Below, in pieces: positions 36,141-49,772 of a stretch of DNA of 64,000 nucleotides. The DNA comes from Zeugodacus cucurbitae. Its lineage: Eukaryota; Arthropoda; Insecta; Diptera; Tephritidae. Each line of letters opens with the position of its first letter. Position 1 is the stretch's first letter. The notes under the pieces were generated by a model that worked only from the letters and a program-made list of their open reading frames with translations, was not told the origin of the DNA and did not search any database. The translations under genes were made by a program, and so were the position numbers. Location of the stretch: NCBI RefSeq assembly GCF_028554725.1, contig NC_071668.1, positions 74,889,719-74,953,718 on the forward strand. Direction: 5' to 3'.

Positions 36141-39100
36141 TGCGATCCGCTCAGGTTCATCTTTATAATTCGTCGAGAATCTTTGAACTAAAAAGCTTTT
36201 TGTTTCTTCTATTTTGTGAATACACCAAAATTTTACCGCAATTTAACCCAGACCCATTTGTTTAGTTCTGAGGTGTTTAAATGATGAAAAATAATGATAA
36301 ATGATGTTGTGGAAATAAGAATTTCTTTGTCTTGATTTTAATGATGTATACCACTCTAAAACAATAGCAGCAAACTATTTATTATTTGTCCAATTTGTTC
36401 AATTTGTATACATTCATATGCCGTATATTGGCTCTTAAGGTTCAGAGTAGCTATATATACAACCACACATCGATTAAAATTGTATTCTTTAACTGACTTT
36501 GAGTATTCACACACACTTTCATTAGCATACTAACAGAATTTCTAATCGATTTCACACTTCACAAATGATTGTATCTCATTATGTACTGGTTGTACGTAAT
36601 TATGCGAAGCTTATGCGTAGCAAGAGCAAAGAAATGCGAAAAAAGCTTATTGAAAAATTTAACATACGCTTGAGCTGACTGAGCTAACTTTGAGCGGTTT
36701 GAGTCAGTTCACAAAGGCACACATACTTATACAAATTTGTTTGTAAAGATTCGTAATTTTTTTGTTTTTGCTAAATTGATCCGTTATTTGTTGCTGTCAT
36801 TTAATTCATTCGGCTTTTTGTTCTCGAAAGTGTGTCAAATTAACGAAATTGGCTTGATGACTTTACGCCTGCGCTGTGACTTTGCTTTATACATGCATAT
36901 ATTTTATATATATGCGCGTATATATTTGTGGTATGCGGTTTATAAAGGTTTATGGAAGTGTTTAAAGCAGCGGATAGTATGTAAATATTGTATATACATA
37001 TACATACAAATTCTATTTTGAGCAAAATGAAAGTTTTAATTTATGCAAATTTATTTAAGTGAGGCACATAGAGACTTTAAAAAAAAATTGGTTTCAGAAA
37101 ATATTTAAAATACTAAACAAATATGTTTTCTAGCTAAAAATATATGAAAACCTAAAGCTCCTGGCTAGCTCTCATACCCCCTATACCTCATTTAGTAACC
37201 TCTTATAGAAGTAAATTTAGCAAAATTCCATTTTGAATTCCAAAAATTATTATAAATAAAATTATTTTTGTGCTGCAATCGAATACTTTCGTTCTTTTAT
37301 AATTTCCAAACGTATTTATGATCTCACCAATTACAATTTACTCAATTTTTTAACTTGAATTCGAAAATATTTTTATTTATTTTTTATTTTTGGGTCTTCT
37401 TAAAGACACCAGACCATTAAAAGTGAAAGTAAGCAGCGCCAAATGCCGTTGTATGAAGCGCCAAGGTATACAAACAAAAACAAATTGAGATAAATGCGCA
37501 ACAAAAGCAAAATAAGGTATAAAATAAAATAAAATAACTAAATAAAACAACAGCAAATGAAGAAATTCCCAAATGAGCAGTTGTGAGACGCGATAAGCAG
37601 CAGTAACAACAGCAGCAACAGCCGCCGCCGCAGCCGCAGCCACCATAACAACCATAACAGTAGCGAACGCAAGAAACAAGAAACAACACCACACAGACAC
37701 ACAGAGACACTCACGCTCTATGAAAAGTATGCAACAGCAGCAACAACAAAAACAAAAATAATAACCACGACACGATCATCTTCAGCGTCAATGTGGCGTT
37801 TCCAATTGTTGCCAGATGTCGCTGCGCTTTGCTTATTGCTAGCGCTAATACTCAACACATGCTGTTGTTGTAATTGTTTTTCATTTTGTTGTCATTACTG
37901 GTACAACCAGGCAGCCTTTAGCGTAAATTTTGTTGTTGTTGGCATTGTTTGTGATTTCTTATTGCTTAACCGTTGTAATCTTCATAACGCTGAGGACATT
38001 GTGCCGACCATGTCTGCTTTTGGTGTTGGCTGTTGTTATTGGTGTTGAAGTTTTCAATTTTGTTGCTAATCGTTGTTCGTTGATTTGCTGCTGTTACTGG
38101 CTTTAATTTGTAGTTTTTTTCACATTCTGGTAATCGTATGACTCAATTCCGCCATTTCTGTACTTTTTGGTGCTTTCTTTTCTATAATGGTTACTTAACT
38201 AGCAATTGGTGTTACTGTTGTTGGGCTATTTCATAACACAAATAAATCTAACTTGGAAAATAATATCTCTATGTCAATTATTTAAAGAACCGGTTGAGAA
38301 TTTCAATTTTTTTTTCAAATGAACGAAATAAATTTTCCTGATTTTTGATATTTTTTTAATAAAATCTAAACGGTAATAAACAGATATATAAATAAATATC
38401 AATATCGCCCGATTCCCGACGTTCGATTCGTTCCTTGGGTTTTAAGTTCGTTTATCTATATATACTCTTAACTCTCAAATGCAAAAAAGGAGGATATGAG
38501 ATGATTTGATATGAGTTGATTTGATGATTCTACAGCATCCTTCTACATTTTTTTATGACATCTCGACGATGTACTTCATGTCTCTTTATTGGAAAGCGAC
38601 CTACTAAGCGAGTCAAAATAATAATGACAGTCGTTCTAAAGGTTTATTTCGATCTTAATGGCATACTAAAATCCAACCGCTGAAGAGGTCAAAAAGGAAA
38701 TAGCTTATAGATGTTAAATATAATATGGAAAAATCCCTTATGAAGTCGGCTTTGTAAGGTGAACTCCCCAAATTGGACACATAGTTGGATGTCTGTGAAA
38801 TTCAATCCCTCTTTGAATATAATTATCTAAGCCATCGATACCTGAGCTATGAGCATTCAATTTTCCAAGCAAATATATTTATTAGTTCACTTTTCTATAA
38901 AGTTACTAAAATTTCTATTTTAGAAAAGTAAATATTTCTCACCTACAACCTGCTCAGCTTGCAACAAAAAATGTTGCTGCAACATGTGTCCATAATTTTT
39001 ATTCGCATGGTATGCCGACACTGCACTGCAACTTCGTCGCGTCATCAAATTTGTTAACGGAAATTAAAGTGTTGCGCATGCGCCAAACAATGCAAGTACG

Positions 39101-40041
39101 CAACAACAACAACTGTAAGTTGAACAAGTTTTCACAACCAGATTTTTGAATAGCAAAACAAAATGCAACAAGATGAGTGCATAACTGTAAAGTCGTTTTT
39201 GGCCATTTCACCACATTCAATTGCAGCTGGTTAAGGTCAAGCGTTCGCGGCACGAGTTTTCGTTTTCGTTTGCCGTTGCATGAAAGCCTTTTTTCTCAAC
39301 TATTATTTTCATTATTAAATAAGTATTTCACAAACACTTTTTTTATGTAATTTGTTATGTGTGTGCATATAATAAGCCAGTTTGTAGTGGGTTCAATGGA
39401 AATTTACGCGAAAATATTCACAAATTGGGAAAATTATAAAAAATTAAGAAAGACACAGCTGTACAGAAATATGACTTCAACAACTATTACACAACCATTA
39501 TTTAATTAATCAAACGCTTTTGCTTTGCGCTATCAATTTCAATGAGTTACTAAATTTACCGCCAGTCATATTTTTTCTGCTCTTGAGTCTTGGGTCATCT
39601 CCCTGCCGCAAGCTGTCGCTGCTTGCCGTTGATAGCAATGTAATGTAGTAAAGACAAGTTGTACATTGGAAAAAACAATTAAGTCGTTGGCAATTTTTAT
39701 ATTATTTTTTGAATTTTCTGCAGCTTGCTTTCCGTTGTTATGGTCACTGGCCCTTGTGCGGCAGCTGCCACATGCCTTTGTTGTTCCGACATTCGTCACA
39801 AATTTAGCTTAAAACAGAAATGCAACTTTCATCTTCAGTGACGACAACAGAGCAACAGCGATGGAATTTGCAATAAAAGGGAAGAAATGTGGAAGAAAAT
39901 TCGCAATTTATTTTTATTAAAAACAAATAAAAAATGGAAAACTTATTTAAAAATATTAAAATTTCTTTTAACAATTTGAATTCATTGAAAAATTGCATCG
40001 AAATGATGATGAAATTTAGATTACATTTGTAAGTATAAATA

Positions 40042-41023
40042 TTAGGTTGTCATAACTCCCTTCCCCTATTTTGCTCTTTATTCAATGCTTTATAAAACGT
40101 GTTACAGTGATCGGATTTAGTTCAAATATGCGTCGTTTCATTCGATAATCTGTTTCCTTCTAGACGATAACTTCATAATACCCCCTCGTAGAAGTCCCCT
40201 CCTTATTTGCGAAGAACTCGGACAGCCACTTTTCACAAGCCTCTTTTGAGTTCAACTATACACCACCATGGGCGCTCGCCATGGACAAGAACAGGTGGTA
40301 ATCACTTGGCGCTATGTCCGGGCTATATGGTGGATGCGATAAAATCTCTCATCCGAGCTCCCGTAGCTTCTGACGAGTCATCAACGAAGTGTGTGGTCAG
40401 CCGTTGTCCTGGTGGAACACTACACCCTTCCCTTTTGTCCAATTCTAGACGCTTCTGGTCGATCGCCTGCTTGAAGCGGTCCAGTTGTTCACAGTAGATG
40501 GTAGAATTAAGCGTCTGGACATATGGGAACAGCTCATAGTTCCAATCCCACCAAACACACCAAAACCAACAGTAGCCAACTTGGCCATATGCTGATATTG
40601 TCGTATGTGATCCATTTTGCAACATCCGCTTCAAAAATGGGTCGAGTTCGTTCCGTTTCAGCAGCATATCGCATACGTTGATTCGGTCCAGAAGGTTTTT
40701 TTTGTGTCAAATCATGAGGCACCCAAACGTCAAGCTTTTTTGTGTATCCAGTCTTCTGCAGATGGTTTAAAATGGTTTGGAGCTAACTCCCATCTCCTGG
40801 ACGATGTCACGAGATGCTACATGATTTGATCGGTATTCGTCGTCACAGGTCCCCTGAAACACCATTAATCCCCCTAAAACCCCATTAATCTCACGGAATG
40901 TTTCTCTAGCGGATTTGTCTTTAACAAAGGATAGCGGATTTGCTTTAAAATAGCGCGAATTTTGGCGTTAGTGAACTCCATGTTTATACGTCTTTAACTG
41001 TTGAACGCAATATCCAAACTAAT
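40042..41023 (-). mobile_element. Mariner-family transposon copy B, near full length but mutated and internally deleted
   Basis: The ends ATTAGGTTGTCATA (at 40041) and, on the other strand, ATTAGTTTGGATA form an imperfect terminal inverted repeat, giving about 0.98 kb between termini. On the minus strand the transposase starts MEFTNAKIRAILK. It continues in several frames through MGVSSKPF, LDVWVPHDLTQKK, LLKRNELDPFLKRM and TLNSTIYCEQLDRFKQAID to KREG, then a frameshifted SVPPGQR (the HQDNARPH region). The catalytic TGDEKW is lost. Several frameshifts make it inactive. It is the most complete copy of the family in the window. Confidence 0.85.
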
Positions 41024-44000
41024 CAGGCATAGCGTCATTTTGTAGTTTATGTCAAGACCTTTCAAAGATGTATAGTATAGAAATTCAAAAGACAAAAAGG
41101 CGGAGGGGAGATATATGTATATATATACCTCAAATATTAAATTCTTAGAGATATATACTCAGGATCACTATGGGCATGATTAGAAGCTACTTATATAATT
41201 AAATTGTCTTTTTGGTAATACTAGATAATAGCTGAGACTGTCACTTCATTGTATGTATATATGGTACGGTTGCTCTAGAATAGGGGAATTTAGAATATAT
41301 CATAGGAACTACATGTCCCAGAAAAGCTGACTTGTTGAAATAATAAAAGAGAAGAGAACATTGTGTTATCATTACTAAAGAGAAAAATCTTTGATGATCT
41401 AAGGAAGTACTTCTCAAGTACTTGAACGAAGGTGAAAGTACGGATGAGCATTCCAAGAAAAGTGAATATGATAATTCAACCGCATCGCCCTCCAATATAA
41501 GGAAGTTGGCAAGGCATACTAAAATTATGAACTATAAATTCACCTCAATGAGAAATAGTCTAGATCAACGTTGAATATTTCAACTTATAAAGATAGCAAT
41601 TAGACATGATGAGTTCAATAAGATCCATAATAGTGGGGAACATTTTTATGCGTAGATAAACGAAGTACTCTCTAATTTTCCTACATATTTCCTCCAGCAA
41701 TCACTGAATACTTTAACAGATCTCACAACTATGATTTCTAGCAAACCACTTATGAGCTTATATGTGATTTTCACATTTTTTCAACACTTATCAGAAGGAA
41801 ATTTGTAATTATATTAATTAAATTGCATTTCAGTTAAATTTCTTAAACCAAACCAGACTTCCCACACTTACACTTACAACACTTTCGATTTCATTTTAAA
41901 TGGCTACCATCAACACTGGGAATTGGATTTTATGTTATATTGACGCTCACATTGCCATGCCAATCCGAATTGGTTGGCGAATATGTATTAATTGACCCAC
42001 GCTACATACCAACGGATGTTGAGATGCGCTGTCAAACATACATATTTACACAAGCGCTAATTTCCAATGACTGACAGTTGATGAATGATTTAAGGGCCCG
42101 ATGCGACGTTGCATGTTTGTGTATATTTTCGGATTTGTGACAGCGCAGTAATTAATAGTTGGCGTCATTATTATTTGTTTTTTCCAACGTTTTAGAGTGT
42201 TCATTTCGGTTTGTGCGCACAAATATTGTAAATTCATAAGTGTAATTTCCTAAGCTGCTGTTGCATGATGTACCGGAAATTGTGAAAATAAAATGTTGCA
42301 TATGAAAAAAATACAAACATTTATAGCCAGCTGTAAGCGCACATTGTAATAAAAGTTATAATTTTTATGAGAAAATTGCGCTTTACTGCGAAAGCAAATG
42401 GATCCGCGCTCTCACCATTTCACAACGCCATCATCAATAATGCAAATTATTTAGTGCAAACTCTTGACCGGCGGCGATTAAAGGAAATTAAGTAAAGCGT
42501 GTTGCAAAAAAATTAAAAAAAAAAAATAAATAAATAAAAATTGTCTACTTTATTGTGCTGCCTTAGCGTTGGAGCGCCCTTTCACCTGCTTACGGGAGCG
42601 CGCAGCGTTTTTTTACTGTTATAATGCAAGTTTAGGCATTGAATTTCAGCTGCAGCGCTTGAAAATTGTTTTCGCTCAGTCATATGTGTGCTGACTTTGC
42701 ATATGCCCCAGTGTGTGTTGCATGAAAAAGTTGCATGCAACGAAAGTTTGTTATTAATTTCCAAGCTTTGCGAAGCGCGCCTTTGCATACCATCACATCT
42801 AAATGTGTATGTGTGCGCTTACCTTTATACGCTTCCGTGCGCCTTTTGAGCATTTTGAAGATGCAACTGACCGTTGACTGGTTGCTGCTGGAAACTTGAA
42901 GTATGCGCTTGCAGACACATGCACCAAAAAAGTTGTTGCAATATATTGTTGGCAGCGCATGTAGCTGGTGCAACATGTTTGGCAACTTTTTCGCAATACA
43001 CATGCAGTTATCTGTGCTTTTACACCCAACTGTTGAATGGGGTCACTGCTGGCAGTAGTGGATTTTGAGGTTTTGGTGGTGGAGACAGCTTTGAGAAACG
43101 GATTTTCTGATATTATTTTGTGCAAATATTGATTTTGGCATATAAAATACAAATTTTGAGGTTAAAAATATTGTTTTTAGAATATGAAATACGAATTTTG
43201 AGATTAAATTTTTTTTTTTTTAATTTCTTAGAGAATATAATACTCTTAAAAATTAATTTAGTTACTTATTAGAATGAAAAAAAAACTGAAAATCTGTGAC
43301 CTGAGTATCTATTTTAGTAAAAATAATTTTTCGGGAACTAGTTGAGAATTCGTCCTCGCAAAAACTTGACGAATGAAATTTTCAAAAATTTATTTTTATA
43401 GTTCTTCAAGTAATTTCTTCAAAGTTTAGACTCTCAGTACTAATTTTCTGAAAGTATAAACTTACGTCTACACGACCATGATCTACCATCTCTCATTACC
43501 AGTTTTTGTAATAAAGAAGTCCACTCCGGTTATCTACCACACACTACTGTTTTGTGAACAGCTATTTTCGTCTCAGTGCCACCCACAAACAAGAGCTTTC
43601 TTTGAATGCAGAGAAGCGTATGGCATGCCACTGCTAATTTCAAACAAATATATATAGACTTATGAATATATGCACCCTTATTTACATAACAGTAAACTTT
43701 TGAGATAATTCATGAGGTGGTAAACATTTATTTACTACTTTTGCCACACAAAATTTATTTTTGCAAATATTTTACTGTCCAAGTTGTAATGCAAATATAA
43801 CTGCAACTAAAACAACAACAACTATTATCACAACAATAACATATGCAAAGCGTGTAGCTTATGCGGCAATTTGTGTAATCCTTTTTTATAAATTTTGTAT
43901 ATGAAGATGTGTATGTTTTCGATATGCACCTTCTTGTGTTGGTGTATGTGGCATACTAATGAAATGCTAAAAATAGCAAGTGCCTAATTGAAGCACAAAT

Positions 44001-44294
44001 ATTAGCATGACTACTACAGAAGATAATTGCCACGACTACTGCTAATACCATATTAGCTGTCGTCCCTCCGTTGCAATTTCACGCATGGCGATTATGCTGT
44101 GGCATGTGGCACCACTGTTGGTATGCGCCATTACGTAAACGACATGTCCACATATTTGAGTTGTCTTCACACATTGCCATGTTGGAGCTGGTCGAAGTAT
44201 GCAAATATTAAAGTTGTAGTTAGAAAGTTTGGGTCGTCTTTATAACTGATTTTTCATAATTTTAAAATAATAATTTTATGTATGAAAAACTTGA

Positions 44295-44800
44295 TAGATG
44301 GCAACACTGTTTAGAAAGAATTACAATAAATACTGGAAAATCAATTTTTTTTGTTACGAAAATCTTGTAACCAGTCATTTGTTATTTTTTTTATATTTTT
44401 ATTAAACAATATTAGGCAACTCTAAATATTAACAAATTAAAAGAATTAAAATATAAAAAAAAATAAAAATTTCTGAAATTTTTAGTTGAAATGTGTTTTT
44501 CAATTTTCACATTCTTCACCTTTTATTTTAAAAATTAATAAATATTTTTATATTTAAATATGTGGCAACCCTTTTTATTTTTATAAATACAAAGCACTGA
44601 TATTCAGTTAACGCATTTTTATTTGTGTGAATTTTGTAAATACCAAATTTATTTTAGAAGTTTCCTTGCAAAAGCGGTGGCAACCCTGTTCAAAATGGAG
44701 CTTTTAAAACCTACAGATAATCTCTTGTATTATATACCACTAAAATATCAAACGTTTTGCTTTATACAATTCTATATTAAATTCATTTGGCAACCCTATT
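44295..44800. repeat. Diverged repeats marked by GGCAACCCT
   Basis: Variants of GGCAAC(A/C)CT occur at 44300, 44415, 44574, 44679 and 44789, with steps of 115, 159, 105 and 110 bp. The last two share CAACCCTNTTCAAA. The intervening sequence is AT-rich and poorly conserved, so this may be an old tandem array. Confidence 0.4.
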
Positions 44801-45371
44801 CAAACAAAAATCAACTTGTGTATTTATAATTTATATTTCTCTCTACCGGAAGTCCTGACTGGTCATCAATAATACTTTAATTTAATATATATTTCCTTTA
44901 ACGTGTCTTGTAGCCTCAAAATAGCTTGTAAATGCTTGAAATTGCCCATAACAACAATATAATTAAAATAACTAAAATTGTTTTATACTTTTTTGGCATG
45001 TGAAATTACAATATTTTAAAGAGGAAAACAATAAATATCCGGAAAGTGTAAAATAAGGGAAAGAAAACTACACGAAAATCGATTACATATAAGGAAGACA
45101 CTTCAGCGATTTATTGCATGAAGTGTATAAAGTAGGAAGTTGCAAGTTAGTTGAAAATTTATATTCGATTTTTCATTACGGACAGCTAATTTGTGGAGTT
45201 TTAAAAGGTAATTTAAGTGAAATGTACTTTAATTTTGTTTTGAGGAAAATTTTTGGTTTTTAAAAATATAAATGAATTAAAAAGTTAATAAAATAAATCT
45301 GGTAGCTCTGCCTTTGCTATTGTACTGAAATCCTATAGACTTAATAAAGTATGGGAAAAACCTCTAGGAGA

Positions 45372-45531
45372 TATAGTTGAACTTCCATAACTCGAACTTC
45401 TTCATAAATCCAACTCTTGATTTAGCAATAGAAGCCAAATTTCATACAAATTACCTTCATAACTCGAAGTCTCTCTAACTCGACGTTTTTTTAGGGATTA
45501 TGCTGATTCGAGTTAGGAAAGTTCCACTGTA
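45372..45531. mobile_element. Short inverted-repeat element (MITE-like, pogo/Tigger-type ends)
   Basis: The left end TAGTTGAACTTCCATAACTC (45374) and the complement of the right end, CAGTGGAACTTTCCTAACTC (from 45529 backwards), form inverted repeats of about 24 bp with few mismatches. Both continue into GAA. TA flanks both sides (45372-45373 and 45530-45531), as expected for a TA target duplication. The interior of about 110 bp has no coding potential and repeats CTTCATAACTCGAA. Terminal CAGTGGAAC...AACTCGAA resembles pogo/Tigger-like ends as I remember them. Confidence 0.6.
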
Positions 45532-48340
45532 TATTCAAAATTTATGTTACATCATGAGAACTCTATGGTTTTCAATGGGTGTAATCCATAGAGGTTGCTA
45601 AAGAGAATGTATATATTTTAATACCACCTAGAGTTGGTCTATTGCTAAATCTGCTGTTAGACTTGTTAGGCAGCATTTTTGAGCTGTAACCCCGATTATT
45701 TTTGGAGTTATATCCACAAATTTACTGAAAGTCTCTACTGATTTTCAGAATTTAAATTGAGTCCTATGCCATCTATATCCTTGAGAACAATTTGACTGCC
45801 ACTACAAGTAAGTATATTCAGGTCCATGATAAGCCTTTGAAACATCGTTGAGAACTTTGTAATTCAATTGTTCCTTAGTAGGAGGAAAGACAAGATCTAT
45901 GGCTTCAGTCCGTAAATGATGGACTGGGATTGAGGTCTGTAGGAATGATTATTTGAAATATCTTCAAGTGTTCTAATCATTTGGAAACAACTAACAACCT
46001 TATTTTGGAGCTTTGGAGCCAAAGGAAGCGGTTTAAATTTTTCTTAGAATCGCTCTAGATGCAATCGGCTGCTCTGAGGTATATTTAGCCTGAAATGATT
46101 GATTGGAATATAATTCTATAAAATCAACTGTAGAATTAGAGTTATATAAAAATACGCTTCATCACTGTAACTTCGAAACGTCACTTTACTTTCTGCTACA
46201 TTTTTTTTTAATTCCATAACACTAAAAAACTTTATATAACTGCACTCACTAATTACTCTTGCCATTACATTTATCACTTTCAATAAAAAGTATATACAAC
46301 AACAACAATAATAAAATATACATATGCACAGTGGAGTAAATAAAAGTGCATGCAGTGCATTTTAATTTAGTACTTTCAATTTTCATTAAAATCAAATGAC
46401 TGAAGAAACTCACAAAATTGCGCTGAAACTAACGCCAAAGCATGCAGAAAGTAACAACAGAAAAGTAACAGCAACAACAACAACAACATGCAAACAGTAA
46501 AAACAAGAAATTATTCGTATAACGCAAATGTTGCATGCTTAATGGTTGCACATTGTTGCACATAGCAAACAACGACAACAACAACAAAAACAACAGCACA
46601 ACTCAACTATAAGGAATAGAAATTAAATGCAGCGCGTCAAATTGAAGCAGTAGCGCTTTTAAATAAATTTATTTATGTGCGCACCGTTTTTTTTTTTTCG
46701 AAATCACTGAAGCTTGCAACATGAGGCAAGCAAAAAAATAGAATGAAATGGAATTTAAGAAAAAAGCGAAATAACTAAATGCCTGCATTTCCAATTCTTC
46801 TATAAATGCTACAATCTCACAATCTCCAAACAGCCACACGCTCTCTCGAGCCAGCGCTGCCACTAAGCTTCGTATTTACTGAAATTTTATAAGAGTCTTT
46901 AGCCGTCACATTGTTGCAGCTGATGCAAGCAGTCTACTGTGAAGCTTTTGCAGCGGCAATGAGTTGCAGAAGCGTAAGAAAAGTAGTTTACAAATCCAAC
47001 TAGTGCTATGGAGGAGGGCGGGGGTGTGGTGCAAAGCTGATTTTGAGCTGTTTATTATGTTGTATATAAGTAAGTGAGTGGGTACATGTGTATTTTGGAG
47101 CATTTCTACGAATTAATAAAGCGACTAGACTAAGTATATGTGTGTGTGCGAGTGCGAAATATACCACGCGAATATAGCTACTATTTTTACTTTAATTATG
47201 TGTTCAACTAAGTACTATATACTCTCATATTTATATATATAGATATATATATGTATCTCTGAATAATTTGTGCCTGCGGCTGCTCATACTAATTGTTGCG
47301 GTTGGTGGCATGCGGCAATCAGCGCATATGGAATGTATGCCAGCAGTGTGACGTGTGTGAAGTTGGCTGCGGTATGCGGTATGGCTTGCATTAAACACTT
47401 TATTTTATTTTGAATGATTTCTGATACTTTCATACACTTAAACTTATGATTTTCATAGTTTTGGATAGAAATTTTTGTACTGAGCCCATGCTACATGCAA
47501 CAACTTAAATAGCTACAATTTTATGAGAAGTTTAAGTTATTTCAGAAGCTAGCTTTATTCTAACTCTATAAGAAAAGCATTTCTGTAAAATTTTCGCATC
47601 CTTATACCAACTTTAATGCCCACAAGTGTGCTTGCACCAACTGAATTTCAATTGCCACCATTTTTTTCTACAAAACTGCATTCGAAACAACCTCTTGCTG
47701 TACGAAATAACTGCAATTACTTTGAGTGCGCTTGATATTTAATCATATTCCGAAAGCTTGCCACGTGAGTATTTTTTAATTGCAGCAGATATTAATTTTT
47801 TTTCATTGTGCCACTTGCAACATGCCGCTCTTGTCAACGAGCGTGATTTGCAGTGCAAGAAAACGCATTTAGCTTGTTGCTAGGTGGCTTAGTTAGAAGT
47901 TGAACATATAGTTGGGTATGTTGCTAACTTTCAATATGTGCTGTGTAGTAAATATACATAATCACCATATACTAACATGAGCCGCTGCCTTTTGATCTAA
48001 ATTTACTCAATAAACCAGCTACAGCTTGTCGACTGTCAAAAAATGCTACTGCTTACCATATAACTGTTATAAATAACGGTAAGGCAATACCACGCCAATT
48101 AAAGACACAGAATCAATAATTTTTAGGTTAGTAGCTGCATTAATTTTAACTAAAATTTTCACATAGTACTATGAAATATCAAAACAAAAAAAATATTGAA
48201 ACTGCAAACATTATAAATTTTTTATACCCGCAACATGTTGCATGGTTTTATTCACACAAAGGCCTTTGTAAAATAGTGGAGTAGTCGCATTAGGTGTAGC
48301 TCATAGCAAAATTATTTCTCGTTCAGCTGCCTACGAGAGG

Positions 48341-48361
48341 AAGAGAGAGAGAGAGAGAGAT
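48341..48361. repeat. GA dinucleotide microsatellite
   Basis: An uninterrupted GA run of about ten units. A short unassigned ATG frame (48405-48647) follows it, and I do not call this as a gene. GA runs in fly introns can bind GAGA factor, but nothing here shows such use. Confidence 0.7.
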
Positions 48362-49630
48362 ATGCTTATTTGAAAAAAGTAAGGTTGATTTCCAGTATGG
48401 CCTAATGGACGAGATCTCAATAAAATTTGAAAAATACTTTTCTCTCTTTAAAAACAGCTTTAAGTACAGTAAATTAATCAACCAATATTTTTTTAAATGT
48501 CACTCTGAATGTCATCACTCATATATATTTCCCAATGGAGAGGATTTAGAACGCTCTCGAAACAATAGTTGGAATATGAACCCATGGTATGAGGTAAACT
48601 TACTAGAAATGCAGCAAGAGTTCATGAAAATTATTTACGCCCTTTAGTTTGAGATAGTTGAGATTGAAATATTTGACAGCTCATAAACTGATGGTGCACT
48701 ATCTGTTCAGCCTTAGTAAAGTCGACAAAAAAGTCTACCAACGCCTGCTTTTGCAGTTGTTGCAACTAGGTCAGAATCTCGAAAGCTATAATAAATAACA
48801 CTTCACTTTTCTTCTGACCGCTTTATTACGTCAAACGTTTTTGCTGCCGCTCATGAGGTATGCATTTCCATTAGGCAAACGTCAAATTTTTGCAGCACTT
48901 CATACCCAAATGCACTCTACAGCGGTCAAGGTGTTGGCGTCATCATTATAATCTCGCTAATTTGTCATTCTCTTTCTCTTTTTGCGTTTCTTTGTCGCTC
49001 AGCTATAATTTTTGCACTTACTTTCAGCAGTTTTAATATCTCATAAATTTGTTCAAAGAGGAATTGCAACTCGAGGATACATATAAATTTAAGAAATTGC
49101 AAAGAAAACATAAAATTATTATTTTTTATGCTACAATGTAAGGCAATAAAAATCGGTTGTTGCGCTTTTTGCGTGACTAATGAGCGATTGCAAGTTCAGT
49201 AGCTTTTGAATGTTGCCACTAAAGCACAATGTGCGGCGCTATTGCAACTGGCATTCGCATAATGCAACTGGAATTGTAATGCATTTGTATTTATTGTTTT
49301 TTGCATTTTCAGTTGTTAGTTGCAAAATGCGTAGAAATATGGGAGTGTTAGTAAGTAAGTGGCGGCTTTCGTTCGGTAGCTTTGAACGCTTAAACGGGTA
49401 AGAGGTTTTTGGACTGAATTTTTATGGCAAAATGGCGTAAGAAATAAAACAATCAATCAGATAAGCTGTTTTTTATTGAACCAATTCCAATTAACTTGGT
49501 TAAGCAATTTATTTATGGGTGAGTTCTGCATTATAGTTATTTTAAAGTAAAAGGTGTGGTGTTATGTGCAAATCACTCAAAATAAATATTTGTATATATA
49601 TGTAAATGTAAAAAAAAATCCGAAAAAAAT

Positions 49631-49772
49631 CGGGATCCCGAAATTTTAATTTTCAATTCCGAATTATCGAGACTCAAAAAATTATATTTTATTTCGTATT
49701 TCGGGATCCCGAAATTTTAATTTTCAATTCCGAATTATCGAGACTCAAAAAATTATATTTTATTTCTTATTT
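49631..49772. repeat. 71-bp tandem duplication with CGGGATCCCG palindrome
   Basis: Two adjacent copies start at 49631 and 49702 and read alike across CGGGATCCCGAAATTTTAAT and CCGAATTATCGAGACTCAAA. The second copy's start makes the perfect 18-bp palindrome ATTTCGGGATCCCGAAAT. The near identity implies a recent duplication. Confidence 0.85.

Noticed and set aside
48225..48250. CCCGCAACATGTTGC word, also at about 25208 and in related forms elsewhere
   Set aside because: The palindromic GCAACATGTTGC recurs in fly intergenic repeats as I recall, but no element boundaries can be drawn here, so I did not annotate it.
48405..48647. 80-codon ATG frame after the GA repeat
   Set aside because: A TTTCCAG acceptor-like word precedes it and the text looks mildly protein-like, but I recognise no family. 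AT-rich sequence can give such frames by chance.
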